A stretch of 64,000 nucleotides of DNA from Blastobasis lacticolella (GCA_905147135.1 LR990045.1:12996173-13060172), one strand, 5' to 3'; shown: positions 41,995 through 53,865, numbered from the stretch's first letter. Numbers and translations: made by a program. The notes: generated by a model not told the origin, from the sequence alone.

Positions 41995-43575
41995 TAGAAA
42001 ATAAGAACTATATTTCTTATATTCTTGATAACGCATTTAAAAAGAATTGCAACTAATTTTAAAGAAAGCCAATTATAAGCTATCAAAAAATGCTAGAATT
42101 TCAAATCGCTCCCACACCATGTTTTGGACGACTCCCGAACTATAGGGGTGAGGGTCTAATAATATCGGTGGCTCATTTTTGACAGCCCGTATGCACATTG
42201 TGTAAAGTAGCTTGGCGCAACCCTACCGTCACTTTGTCAAGGCACCCCTTAACCCTTTCAATGTCAGCTTTTGTTTTTGGGGATCTCAATTTAGTTAGCG
42301 TGGCGTTTGAAAGTGGACTGCCGGTTTTAGTTTTTTGATTTGACTATTTTGTGTACATATATTTGTAACAATTTGTTTAAATTAAGTAATTATAAAATCA
42401 GGAAATTGTTTCAATTTATTTAAAAATATCATTACTTAATGAGATAATAATTATCTCTAATATACGGATCTGCTCAAAAAATACTCCAATTACGTATTAA
42501 ATAAAGATGTTATATAAATATTGAGTTGCTTGTCTAAATCTATCCAAGTACAGGTAGTTCTATTAAATTAGAAAGTTACAAGAAATTTAATTTTAATTTT
42601 AATAAAATTATATAGCTGCGTCCCTTGTATGATATTCGTTTTAAGTATTTAAAATGAAGACACTCGTACTTATGAATTAAATATACATAGATTACATACG
42701 TCACATTTTTCCCAAAATATAAAAGTTCTAAAACGGTCACGGAAAAACTTAAATATAGCTTTATTTAACAAATTCTCGAAGCGACAACTGATGACGCTAT
42801 ACAGAAATTTGGTATTTTCTATATCGCGGTAATGACATGTCGACGTGGATTCATAAGGACCCTGTATAGAAATACATTATTGTGGTTATTTATTTAGAAT
42901 GTTACTTCTCTACCTGTTACATTAATAAATTAATGATTACAACGAACATTCGTTTCATAATTAAATTGCGAATCATTTTTTATAGCAGTGCACTTAAAAC
43001 CCTTTAATATCTCTATTTGCTTATGAATTAAATGATGTATTTCATTTATCTTTTTGTTAAATGAAACATAAAATAAGTAAAATTAAGCTCATACTGATTT
43101 TTTTAAGAATACTAGGTTGGTTTATGTTTGAAGTCATATAGTTATGTTTGAGAATAAGTATAGAATAATGTGTAAGACTGGCCAATAAAGATGATTGTCA
43201 TGTAGGGAATATGATACTAGCCGTACTAGCCATAGCCACCATAAAGCATGTTTATAACCTAATCCTAACAAATATTAATTCAAATTTTTACAAGTATTTA
43301 TTCTTTTAAAATGTTTAATGATCCTAATATATTTGTCTTATTTTATAAATATTTAAAAAATATATTTCAAGTTTATTTTGATAAATTTCAAATAAAGCTT
43401 AGGACATCTCATGCTTTCGTACATGAAAAACAAATTTAAAGACGTTTTGAGTTCATTCTTGGGATGCTTGTCACACTTTTTGAAAAATAATATGAAATTA
43501 TTGACTTTATGTCTTATTGCATAAAACTTTAAGTGACGCTTAGGTTGATTTAATATATTTCTAACAAGAAAAAGC
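41995..43575. other. AT-rich noncoding DNA
   Basis: Nothing recognised. The minus frame at 43353-43589 is lysine- and phenylalanine-rich, as expected from AT-rich DNA. Confidence 0.55.
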
Positions 43576-43706
43576 ATTGCACCAACCATTTTGTGAAAAC
43601 TTAACTCGCTAAGTCACTCTTAACTTTGTTCTTAATTTTTATGACGCCAAAATGCTTAGGAACATGTTAAGGAGTCAATTTAAGCATCGCCTAAGTTTGG
43701 TGCAAT
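43576..43706. mobile_element. MITE-like element with TTGCACCAA termini
   Basis: The left end ATTGCACCAACC and right end GTTTGGTGCAAT are inverted at 11 of 12 positions, enclosing about 131 bp. The interior is AT-rich and noncoding (CTTAACTCGCTAAGTCACTC, GGAGTCAATTTAAGCATCGC). The termini resemble those of the element at 26282-26385. Confidence 0.55.
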
Positions 43707-45039
43707 CGGTCATTAGTTAATAATAAAAAATAAAAAATATATTGTATTTTTATTCGACCTTCTTTGGTAAATCGATAAAATATGTAATTTCCTTGACTTT
43801 ATATTATCGCGGTTCAAGCGCACGGCACCCAATTGCGTTTAGGTGACGAATCGCGAAGGACCAAATACACCAAAAGGATGTATTTATTGTAAGTTTTACA
43901 TATTTTTATCATTTACATCCAGTGATCGGAATATCACATGCCTGGCCAGGCATTCATGGCGTGTTCGCTAGATCTGGGCACACCGAGATACCATTTAACT
44001 TATTTGTAACAGAATAATCTTATGGAATTAACAGTAATAAAAAACGATAAAGCTATTTCAATGAATTTACACTAGTATTTGCCTCTGTTTACGCGATGTT
44101 CATACATTTACGGATTATAAAGCAAAAAATAAATATAAAATAAATTTATCATTTGTGTCTAAAGATTTGATCGAAAGGTCGGGATGAAAAGATATGCACA
44201 AAACCGGGGTTAACGCGTCAAAACTTGTGTCATTTAAAATTAACTCTACACTGCGGATAGGAGTTCGTCCGATCGATCGTATAGTTCCCTCTTTCGGAGG
44301 GTAAGCTTCTACCCTTGTTATTGTTGGGTGAAATTCCGAGGATGATTTGATAACTGTAATATTTCGGTCTGCAAATTATAGAACTCTGTAAAGTAAAAAA
44401 TAGTTTCAAGCCAAAGTGTATGGAATTGATAGACGTACCTATTAGAATTTTTACTGTTTTAATTTGTTTTCTTTTATGATTATTTCGTGGCCAGAGGTAC
44501 CTACTATGAAGGTAGTTTTTACAATCAAAATAAATTAATAATGGGTACACTATTAATGAGACATGCACATATCAAAGGTTAATGACTAGGTGACGTTTAG
44601 ATATTAAAATGAGTAAAGGTATATATATAATTAGTATTTAATGAACGAAAATATTAAATTTTAATTTTAAATAGCTTAATTCCACTATAGTAACATTTTA
44701 GTAACATTATCGGTTTTTAATAAGTGATTTGGAATGTTACAGACAGTAGGTAATTAATTTAGTATCATTTTTCTGTTTAAAACTAGGACATGCTTGCGCC
44801 ACTGTACTTTTGTGTGCATAAAGTTTTAATAAATAAATGCTTCATGCTAAGAGTAAAAATCGAATGCATTGAAAAATATATGTTTCATATACATCGTTAA
44901 AATCAGCACCTACCTAATGAATCAGAATCAACCTAATAGATGCGCAGAGCTCAATAAAAAGAACAAAAGCTGGGCGAAATTAAAAAATCGCGCGGAAAAT
45001 GGGTTAAGAAAAAAAAATACCTACGACAAAAATGCAACA
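43707..45039. other. AT-rich noncoding DNA
   Basis: Nothing recognised. The minus frame 44230-44568 has no motifs. Confidence 0.55.
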
Positions 45040-45190
45040 CACGTATCTGAGCCAATCAGCTGTTTTCAGCGCCATCGCCCCGCCCCCCGCGGCGTTTCCG
45101 TTTTGACACGTCAAAAATGTAATATGCCATTTCACATCATTTCCACGCGACGCGCGTGACGAGCACCGCGGAAAAGTTTTTAAACGTGCT
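45040..45190. promoter_or_regulatory. CCAAT-box and GC-box cluster
   Basis: AGCCAATCAGCTG (CCAAT box) is followed within 30 bp by GCCCCGCCCCCCGCGG (GC boxes) and by the palindromic TTTTGACACGTCAAAA. This combination is typical of promoters or promoter-proximal enhancers. It lies about 600 bp upstream of the candidate core promoter at 45730. Confidence 0.35.
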
Positions 45191-45699
45191 CCGAACTTTC
45201 CAACTATTTCCCTTTTGTTGACAGACGCGATTTAAGTTTTTTTTAGGTCGCTTTTTAATTTTTATTCGTTACTATACTAAAGTAAAGTCCTTACTGTTAT
45301 TATAGTAACAAATAATAATAGTAGTAAAGACTTTAATTATCAATAATATCTGGTTACTTTAAGATTCTTATTGAATACTTAATTAATTTAAGTTTCACGT
45401 ATATAGTTACTTATACAGTTACACTTATTAACATTGGTCAAAACAAAGATATACATTGCTCTATTTTTCTCTTAAAATTTATTTATAATAAATAACTTCA
45501 AAATCATATGACATTTATATGTAGAAGCGCGAAACTGACCAAAACTACTTACACGGAAAAACTACAAAAAACATTAAATTATCCTTTAACTTAACACAAT
45601 AAGTACTATCTATTGTTACCGAGAAGCGAAATGAGACACTCACAATATCCGGTAGCTAGGCAGCCGAGGGTGCTAGATTTGTTTTCGTAGCAGTGACGG
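45191..45699. other. AT-rich noncoding DNA
   Basis: An imperfect hairpin is visible around 45269-45338 (AAAGTCCTTACTGTTATTAT and ATAATAGTAGTAAAGACTTT). Nothing else recognised. Confidence 0.5.
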
Positions 45700-46150
45700 T
45701 GTTAATTAGCCAGCGCCCGCTGATTCATCACTTTATAGCCCGACGTCTCGGCGGCCAGTCACAGTCTCACAGTTCTAATTGACGCACTGCAAGGATCGTC
45801 CAGGGCCGGACAGGACAGGGCACTCCAAGCACGCGGTACTCCGCGCACGCACTCGAAAAGTTGCGAGCTGTCAAAAGTCGCGCGAGTCGCGTTTTTTTTG
45901 TACAGTGTGGCGCGCAGCACACGACACGTGCGTCCCAGTCACTCGCCGACGCTCACTGCCCGCGGCGCGCCAAGTCAGAAGGCAAGGAAGAAGGCAGCGG
46001 TCTCCACCAACACGCCTTCCGTTCGTCTCTTTCTCGCGCCGCTATGCCCGCCCGACCATTTTTACGGTTTAACCGACTCAATTCAATTCAACTCAACTCA
46101 ATTGTCGTGGCGCGAGTGCCTTCGCGCCGGACGCTAGAGTGAGACGTATA
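45700..46150 (+). promoter_or_regulatory. CpG island with candidate core promoter
   Basis: This is the longest CpG-rich stretch in the window. On the plus strand a TATA-like TTTATAG (45732-45738) is followed after about 20 bp by CCAGTCACAGTCTCACAGTT (45755-45774), which contains insect initiator-like sequence. GC-rich, stop-poor sequence follows to about 46140, so three overlapping plus frames (45779-46142) arise from composition. I expect a 5' noncoding first exon; a donor was not fixed (GAG|GTAGGG near 46531 is one weak option). It could instead or also serve the minus-strand gene whose exon lies at 37752-37846. Confidence 0.4.
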
Positions 46151-46700
46151 GCGGTCGCCTTATTTCAGGCGCCACTTTTCAATAAGTAACTACTTCTAAT
46201 TGTCTAGTTTAGTTCTAAGACTTTCGGTTAGAATATAGGTTAGGACGCCGAAAGTCGACGATCGGCAAGTTCGCGACGAATATCTGCGTTCGGAAAATCA
46301 GAATAGAGCCTTAATCTTGGTTTAAGACGGAGCACTGGGCGCCGGTAGTGCGGTCTCTGTCGCGCCACTATCGTCCGGCGTGGAGACGCCGCGCGTGCGA
46401 GCGAGAGTACCGAGCGGCGAGAGGCGGTGCCGGTTCTGTCGGCTCGCGCCGCTGGGTGTGTAAAGTTTTAGGCCGAAACATGTAAAAATGCATCTTGAAA
46501 AAAAGTTATGTATTAAAAAAAGAAGCTTAGTGCGAGGTAGGGGGGACATTAATGCGCGCGGGAGGTGGCGTGGACGGCTTTTTTCGCATGCTGTATTTTC
46601 GGGGGTGCGCCGTAACTGGACAATGCATTACCAGGCGCCCGTGGTTCAAACGCATCACCTTAGTGCTCCATTTGAACCCGAAAACTATTCGATTTGAATG
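46151..46700. other. GC-rich shoulder of the CpG island
   Basis: CpG-rich DNA continues to about 46480 and again at 46545-46610. The frames at 46322-46549 (minus) and 46488-46697 (plus) have no recognisable motifs. Confidence 0.4.
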
Positions 46701-47940
46701 AAAATGCAGCCAAGCGCCAGCGAAACAATATTTTAGCGCTTTTATGCGATCACCGAGTCACATACAATGGCGGGGGCCACTCATAAACGTGATAAATATA
46801 ATTGTATTTCCAACGATATTTTGTCGAAAATTGTAAAGTTTATTTGCTGCTGCACATTTTTCATCGTTATTGTTCGTATATTTGCATTGAATTAATAAAA
46901 AATTTACTTTGTACGACTAAACTAAAACAAAATTGATTGCATCAAGCAATGTTATGGTGTCGCTCAGAATCATTTTAATACAAGTTATTGTAAAAATCTA
47001 CTGCTATGTAAGTATTTCATCTTAAAAAAAAGATGTAAGTAAAAAAAATATTAATTTTTCGATAGCCTTTGAATAAGAATTTGAAAATAGAATTTGAAAA
47101 AGAATTTAGAACTTTACTTTATGTTAACTAATCCTTTTACAGCGTCATGGCATCCATTTTCCGAAAAAAGCAAGTTATTTTAACACTATCTGCCTTTATC
47201 GCTCACTAAAATTAATTTGAAGTAGGCTGTTTGGATGTGAACTTGTACAAGCAACTTTTATATTACGTTGTTCACTGAAGACTTTAACATCATAGCGTGT
47301 AGCAATAGGTTAAGACAGCTTCATTGTAAATCGTAATTCAACCAAAAACAAGTAATATGCAGGGTGACCTTAATCTTTGGACAAATAATTAAACCCTGTT
47401 TAAGACTACTCATCAGTCGATACTGATGATATTACGATTAATAGCTTCTTCAATTTGACGAAATAATAACAATTTTTTATTTATTTTATCATTTTGGACC
47501 AAAACGCTGAAAGTGCCGGCCAGTAAAAATGTTGTAATTTTAAGGTTGAGTATACAATTCCTAACCTTTTTTACTATCCTAGTATCAAACCTGTACGTCC
47601 ACCACCACTACGTACCACTAGGCGTACAGTACTATAATTATATAATTATTCCAACAGCTTATAACAAGCGAACTGTACTTACTAGTAAAAATTTTGAGAA
47701 CTCTTTGTTTTATCGAAACTTTTTTTATACCGGCTCTTTTAGATTTAAAAAATGTGTGAAACATTTATGATGTTTTTTTATTATAACTTAATCGGAACAA
47801 ATACAACTAGAATTTGTTATTGACATTCATGACATGACACATGAGAAGCGAGTGACGTTATTTTACACTTTAAATTACTATAAGTATTTTTTGTACGTAA
47901 TTTAATCTGTCCAAGGACCTTAGTACCTACTGTCATCAGT
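46701..47940. other. AT-rich noncoding DNA
   Basis: Nothing recognised. The plus frame 47513-47770 is a chance frame. Confidence 0.55.
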
Positions 47941-48158
47941 AGGCTACTTACGTAATGCTGTTGCCAACATTTCTCTGATTTCAATTAAAGAAATTATTAC
48001 TTTTGCGATCTCATATCATCGATATCATGGGTTCAGTTACCATCAAAGTTTTATTGCAATAAAGTGAAACTATTAAATTGATCTACGTAATCTCAAAAGT
48101 AGCAATTTCAATCATCGAAATCAGAGAATTGTTAGCAATAGAGTTATGTAATTAGCCT
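47941..48158. mobile_element. 218-bp foldback element with about 75-bp arms
   Basis: The left arm starts AGGCTACTTACGTAATGCTG and includes ACATTTCTCTGATTTCAATT. The right arm, read in reverse complement, starts AGGCTAATTACATAACTCTA and includes AATTCTCTGATTTCGATGAT. Arms run roughly 47941-48015 and 48084-48158 at about 80 percent identity by eye. It is noncoding, probably an old MITE. No clear target-site duplication. Confidence 0.6.
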
Positions 48159-49090
48159 GCTAACTTGGATTGGAGTTCTACTGCAATTCAAAAGAGCTTG
48201 CAATATTTTGGGTACTTCCAAGACCATGCAACTACATACAAGGTGGCTTTAAAGTGATTCATCGTTTAAAATCGTTGATTTTTTTGTTAATACAGGACTG
48301 TTTGTTATGATACTTTGCAGTTTAGTTTTAAATACCCTACTCAACTACTAGTATTCGCTTTTGTTTAGAGCGTAAGGACACCTTGTATGGAAATGATTTG
48401 TCGGCCTTTCTCTATGTCCTCTATCTCCCGAGCTCTACCAAACCAGCCCTTTCTCTACCAATGCATATTCTCTGATAGAGACGGAGCGATCTAAAGATGG
48501 TAAAATATATGTTACTGGAAATAGTTTGATAGTAATTATTGTTGAAGTAATGAGAGCATTACGAAAACTCAGTCAACAAGTAAGCTTTTGAGCGCGATAA
48601 GCGAGAAAAGGTACGACATAGATACTGTTATCTCTGTCATCTTAGTAAGAAAGAAACCAACGCTCACTCGCGGCGCGAGCTGTTTCGCTGGCATACTTGT
48701 GCTAGCCGTGCAGGTCGTCATTCAGTAATTCATTCCTTTACAAACAAGTTATCAAAAGAAAAATATTTTTTCATAGCAAGCTTTCATCGCGTTGCGTGGG
48801 ACTTTGTTTTATAATAGTGACAATCACACTAAAAAAAATTCGTATAAAATTGTTTGGCCCAGCCTTGTAAGCTCTTAACGATTTGAGAAAAGTTACAACA
48901 TCTCATGAAGAGCCAAGCTCCTAACTCTACAAACCTTACATTTTGGTCAGAAAGTATGGCTTGGCCGTTTCATAGAACTATTGCATGAGACATAGACTGG
49001 ATTAAATGCTCGATCAGCGCGACCGATCGGTGTAGCGAGTAGCTGTATAGCATTAGTTGATCATTGCCTCAAATAGAGCTACGTTTGAAT
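48159..49090. other. AT-rich noncoding DNA
   Basis: Nothing recognised. Confidence 0.55.
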
Positions 49091-49094
49091 GCTA

Positions 49095-49500
49095 TAATTT
49101 CGGACCAAAATATATAGTTTGTGGAGTTAGGGCTTGTAGAGACTTGTTGTTGTTGTTAAGAGAGGTAGGGCATAGCGGGGTATCCCGTTCGAATAGGAGC
49201 CGCCTGACTGGGGAAGTACCTCACAGAATACCGCAGCTAAACAATACTTTTTTTTAAAGTATTGTGTTTCTGCCGGCGAGTAAGGTTTCCAGTGCTCCAT
49301 GGGGTGGGGATTTGGGGAACTGTGGCTTTGGCAGTGGAGAGGCATTTTCCTTTTTGCTGCCAGAGCAACGTGTAATAGAGGTGAACAGCGCATTAGCGAT
49401 ACTCTTGCTGTTGCTAATGTCTATAGGCAGTGGTGACCACTTTCCATCAGGTGGCCCGCTTGCCACTTTGCCTACCGTATGACATAAAATTGTAGACTGT
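49095..49500 (+). repeat. LINE/SINE-like interspersed repeat
   Basis: Modules CCCGTTCGAATAGGAGCCGC, CTGGGGAAGTACCTCACAGA, GTATTGTGTTTCTGCCGGCG, GTAAGGTTTCCAGTGCTCCA and the end GTGACCACTTTCCATCAGGT plus GGCCCGCTTGCC form a repeat type common in Lepidoptera. The 3' end recurs at 6880 and 54500. A short inverted pair (CAATACTTTTTTTTAAAGTATTG) is an internal hairpin. The frames 49127-49508 on both strands belong to the repeat. Confidence 0.55.
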
Positions 49501-49639
49501 ATGTACATAAACTGTAGTGTACAGTTATCGTGAGTGTTTTAGGGGGGTAAAGCGGGGAATGCTAATAACCGAACCCGTTGGATGTTGTTTAAACACTAAA
49601 TTTATTATAAAAAGTAATCGACCAAGTTATTTACCTACG
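49501..49639. other. Noncoding spacer
   Basis: Nothing recognised. Confidence 0.5.
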
Positions 49640-51110
49640 CTGCAATACATTTATTTATTTATTTTATTTAAAAACTTAATTGCACTAAAATAATACAATT
49701 GGCGGACTTAAAGCCATCAAGGCTTTATCTACCAGTCAACCAGTAGGCCATGCGTAAAGCGAAAGAGTAGGTGCCAAAAGCGGAACAGAGAGCAAGTATA
49801 TTTAATTAACTAATAATACAAGATATGGTAATAAATAAAATATGATATACCATAACCCCACAATATATACAATACGATACAAATAATATACCTATCATAA
49901 ATACTATAGATACATATACTATATCAACACATATACTATTTATTGTAAGGCCAATGTATTTTATCTATAAAGAATTTCTTCACTAGCTTTTTGAAGGTAA
50001 AGCGATTTTGTGATTTTCGGACATCCTCAGGAATTCAGGAATTCATTCGGCGCGCATTGGCCTACTTACAGCTGTAGGCAAAATTGCCTGTACAGCGTTA
50101 CTCCGTACATCACGCAGGGTACGACAGGAGATGGGCCACCGTTTAGACGGCACCGCAGGCACAGTAGACGTCGGAGACACCCGAAAGTCCCCACCTGACC
50201 ATGTTCTTCTTGCTCCTGCCGATTTAAGCCCGAAGCCTATTTAAAGACTTCCAAACTGACTAAAGTAATTCATGGGCAGGGGGAACGCTCCGCCAAATGT
50301 TGCACCGCGCTTATTTTGGTTGATAAATGGTCGACACACTTTATGAAGCTTTTACGGCATTTCAGCCTTTGTTGCACTGGGATAGAATTATGCATGGGAC
50401 GCCGAGCATCGACATCCATCTTGGCTCTCTCAGAGGAGCCAGCCACCGCCCTACGGACCGCTGGCGACTCTATACCAGAGAGAGGATACAGAAAGTTTAC
50501 CGGAGTCGGTTTGAGACAGTCAGTTATGATCCGACATATCGCATTTAAAACTATGTCCATTAACTTTGCTTGGGCTGAACGACTCCATACGAGACATACG
50601 TATTTGCCTACAGAAGAGAAAAGCACCAGGCAAGACATACGGAGATGCTCCCCATGTGATGGTAGAAGACGCTTCAGTATGTTGTTGCGTGAGTGTACCT
50701 TCTTTTTGATAGTTTGGCATTTCTTGCTGCAAAATCTGTCCAGAAATACTATGGAAATGGAAAGACTATGAGCCACGGGTGCGGTGTTCCCCCTATAATG
50801 GCTGTTCAAAATATTTAAAGCCCCCAAAGGTGTCGTCTCAAGATCCACAAAACTGTTTGCTTGGGCAATGAGAGCTGCATCGTTTGCGTATAAAAATCGG
50901 CATGTATTTGGTATGGACGGTTTTTCGTTAATATTGTTGAAAAACAATAGACCCAAAACGCTTTCCTGGGGCAGGCCATTTTTTTGCGACAGTTTTAGGA
51001 TCCGGTTGCAGCAGGATTTGCCTGGTCTGAAGCCCGCTTGGACTGGAACGAACCTCGGGTCTACAACGCTCGTTAAGCGGGACAACAGCAGTCTCTCAAG
51101 GTTTTGATGA
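49640..51110 (-). mobile_element. Jockey-like LINE remnant, minus strand
   Basis: Coding similarity begins at about 51101 and the element ends in (AAAT)n read on the minus strand (TTTATTTATTTATTTTATTT on the plus strand, about 49651-49670). The ORF2 remnant is described separately. Downstream of its stop, the broken frames still show protein-like pieces such as RFTFKKLVKKFFIDK near 49990-49945. 5'-truncated and internally deleted. No target-site duplication was resolved. Confidence 0.7.
50270..51101 (-). pseudogene. Jockey-like LINE ORF2 reverse-transcriptase remnant
   Basis: This is the longest open frame in the window (271 codons from an accidental ATG; similarity extends upstream as LERLLLSRL). 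In order it shows VPVQAGFRPGKSC (early reverse-transcriptase block), LPQESVLGLLFFNNI (motif B, normally LPQGSVLAPLLFN), LYANDAALIAQ (the YADD catalytic box with Asp changed to Asn), VHSRNNILKRL, YVCLVWSRSAQAK and CRIITDCLKPTPVNFLYPLS, typical of the post-RT region of Jockey-clade ORF2. The stretch carrying motif A (usually with a catalytic Asp) is deleted after CCNRILKLSQKN. Inactive: it lacks motif A and has a YAND box, yet the frame stays open across the deletion. Confidence 0.8.
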
Positions 51111-51544
51111 GCCAGTCAGTCAGTATCGTAATCGACGTATTTTTTAATACTAAAAATAAAAAAATTAAGACAGACTGCTATTTTAGAAATTAAAAACTGA
51201 AAAGCCCTGAAGGAGTTCCAGCGTCTTGCATTCTAATTAAACTATACTTATCTGACGTTAAGTCGTTCTTAGCTCCTGAATGGATATATCACGGCTGGAT
51301 AGCGCATATTTATACAAACGGTATCTACATTTACTTTGCTTGGAGACTCCTTGTTTAAGTGCACAATTGAAATATCTTCAACTTGGTTGTAGCCAGGCTA
51401 TCCATCACTTTGCTGCTACTACCCTAGGACAATACGGTCATCTCTAGCTGTCCCCTAGGATAATGACGGATTGCAACAATCAAACGTCAGAACTGGCACG
51501 CAACGGTTCGTTCAATTTCTTTGCAACAAGATTTCTTCTAGATT
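51111..51544. other. AT-rich noncoding DNA
   Basis: Nothing recognised. Confidence 0.5.
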
Positions 51545-52432
51545 CTTTCTATTAGGGTTTTCTACACGGGTACCTGGGTATTTAAGATATGTTATACCCG
51601 GGTACAATCAAAGCACCATACCCGGGTACCAAAGTACCAATATTAAAATAAAAAGATTCGTTGATGCGCCTATATAATTTAAAGCAATTGTTTATAAACG
51701 CATATTTACTCCGATAAGAGAAAAAACAAATTAAAAGTAAGGATATGTTCGTTCATCTGTAGTTAATTTTTAAATTACTTTCTTTCTTCTCTTATAAAGG
51801 CTGATTTTTTTAAACAATTGGTTTCTAAATTGAATTTAAACAAAGAAAAACAGTTTTAATATAAGTGAAATAAGCTCTTTGGAGATATAATAAAATGCTA
51901 TTTATGTTTGAATAAGAATTAGGCCATGTGTCCGCCGCGACTGGCGCGTAGATGGCCCAATTTGGATGTGTAATTTTCACACATTTCGCTGCAAACGGCT
52001 GCATTATCTAATAACTAACCGAATGTTGTATTCTATCATCTCTGGTTTAACGGCGTAGATATATATATCTCCAAAGAAAATAATGTAATGGAGTTAGGTC
52101 GCACAATCACGATGGCCAACGTGATGTTAATTTTTTCCTCCTTACAAAATTCAACCAAAAGCCCACTTTTGGATGAATGGTTTTTGCCTTTAGGTAGAAT
52201 AAACACGCAGCCGCCCTTTGGCCGAAATCATATTTAAACATAAATGGCATTTCATTAGCTATAAAAATAACTTTTTTTTTTTATTATTTAATTTGAAAAC
52301 CAAAGGTTTAAAAAACAGCCTTTACTTACATTTTCTTAAATAATGAGTGTTTAATAGCCGGGTATTAAAAATAATAATACCCGATACCCGGGTAACAAAA
52401 AAAGCCGGGTGCGCGAAAACCCTAATATCTAT
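51545..52432 (-). mobile_element. hAT-like non-autonomous element, copy 2 (with TSDs)
   Basis: The element is 51553-52424 (872 bp), with perfect 10-bp terminal inverted repeats TAGGGTTTTC and GAAAACCCTA. Flanks CTTTCTAT (51545-51552) and ATATCTAT (52425-52432) match at 6 of 8, a decayed 8-bp duplication. It aligns over its whole length, inverted, with copy 1: GATTCGTTGATGCGCC, ATGTGTCCGCCGCGACTGGC, TTTGGATGTGTAATTTTCAC and AATGGAGTTAGGTCGCACAA all recur reverse-complemented at 13081-13580. TACCCGGGTA palindromes crowd both ends. No coding capacity. Confidence 0.8.
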
Positions 52433-52916
52433 GTATGCACTTAGGTATGGCGTACCTATCATTATTTTTGTTAGGAAGTTATTCTTGTTGGTTGTCTATT
52501 AAAGGTTTCATTTTCTAACATTTGCGCAACTTTAATAATGTCCACGTAGACAAGCGCTACTGTGGAATATTTAATTATTGTAAACCGAAGCTTCGTCCGG
52601 TATTCATACAACTAATGTTCTCTGGTAAATGTATACAACAACTGGTTCTATACCAGATGCACGACTAATAGCCGGTCGCACTTTCGATACGTATTCGTAC
52701 GAATTGTACGAAACGCGTGAATGAAAGAATGAATCGGACGTACTATTCGCACCTATTATTGTGCGAGCCGCCACAGATAGAGCTCAAAGGTACACAATGC
52801 AGTATTAATATGATCGTGGTAAAGTTCTCCCAACACAACAAGAAAAGTTAATCCGTGTTACTAATAAAAAATTAACATACGTTGATCAAGCGTTGAACGT
52901 ACGGTTAACGATTTTA
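52433..52916. other. AT-rich noncoding DNA
   Basis: Nothing recognised. Confidence 0.5.
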
Positions 52917-53132
52917 TCTATACATAATATAAACAAAGTTGCTTCCCGCCGTCTGCGTCGCTGTATCTATGTATGTATGTACGCTTAGGTTTTTTGAAAC
53001 TACGCAACGGATTTTAAAGAGGTTTCAAACAATACATATATAGAGTGATTCAAAACGAAAGTTAATAAGCTAAAAAAAGGGTAGGTGGGGTAAAGTAGGT
53101 GAACGCGAACGAAGTCGCGCCGGGTCCACTAG
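52917..53132 (+). mobile_element. Short non-autonomous Helitron, copy 5 (best ends)
   Basis: The 216-bp element has textbook ends. It has 5'-TCTATACATAATATAAAC after A (52916), and a 3' hairpin CGCGA (53104-53108), loop ACGAAG, TCGCG (53115-53119). Thirteen bases further it ends CTAG (53129-53132) before T. Shared blocks are CTTCCCGCCGTCTGCGTC, GTACGCTTAGG and CTACGCAACGGATTTTAAAG. No coding capacity. Confidence 0.85.
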
Positions 53133-53865
53133 TATTGAAATAAAGATTGACAATCCACCAAAGATATTTTGCATACCACAAAGTTCTTATACAAACCAGA
53201 CCTCTCAGTTATCTTGCATTTCGTTAACAATACCCGGTTATCTACGTTGTTGTATAGCAGTTATGGAACCCACTTAGCTCGTATAACACATTATCTACCT
53301 CACATTACCACGTTACCGGGCTGGCCAGTCGACGACTCGCCACCCAAATGGAATTAATAAACTTCATCACAGTTCAGTACAAAATAAACTGGCGGTAACC
53401 TATTTGGAACATGTTATTCATGATAGCAGATAATTGGGTTGCGATCGTCTACTCTACGGCGCCTGTGAACGCGGCTAATTTTATCAATTATGGTTTAGTC
53501 GATTTGAGCTTTTATAAATACTGCTACAGATGGTAGGTAGCTCATAAGTGTAGTTTAGCGTAATTAGAGAGGCAGTGTTTTGCTAGTGTCTAACCTAATT
53601 TTATGAAGTTATTTTAGGTCCTCCAAATCGAGCTCTAATTTACGAAATGTGAATATTTGAATCTGTGAGAGATACTGTTGGTTTAGTGTCGATTTTAGGC
53701 AACACCGAGCGTTTCGAGTGCATACAGACATTTTCAACGCGGGTTGTCCTAAATACTTTGCAATTTCGGGTTCTGTATATATTATTATTTCTCCACAAAA
53801 CTGTACGTAAAGCTTCCGAATTGTGAACGCGCATCAGGATGCTTTCACCGCGTACTGTCAGAAGA
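53133..53865. other. Noncoding DNA
   Basis: Nothing recognised. The frames at 53169-53357 and 53640-53834 have no motifs. Confidence 0.5.

Noticed and set aside
45779..46142. Three overlapping plus-strand ORFs as proteins
   Set aside because: All three registers are open because of CpG-rich composition; more likely 5' noncoding sequence.
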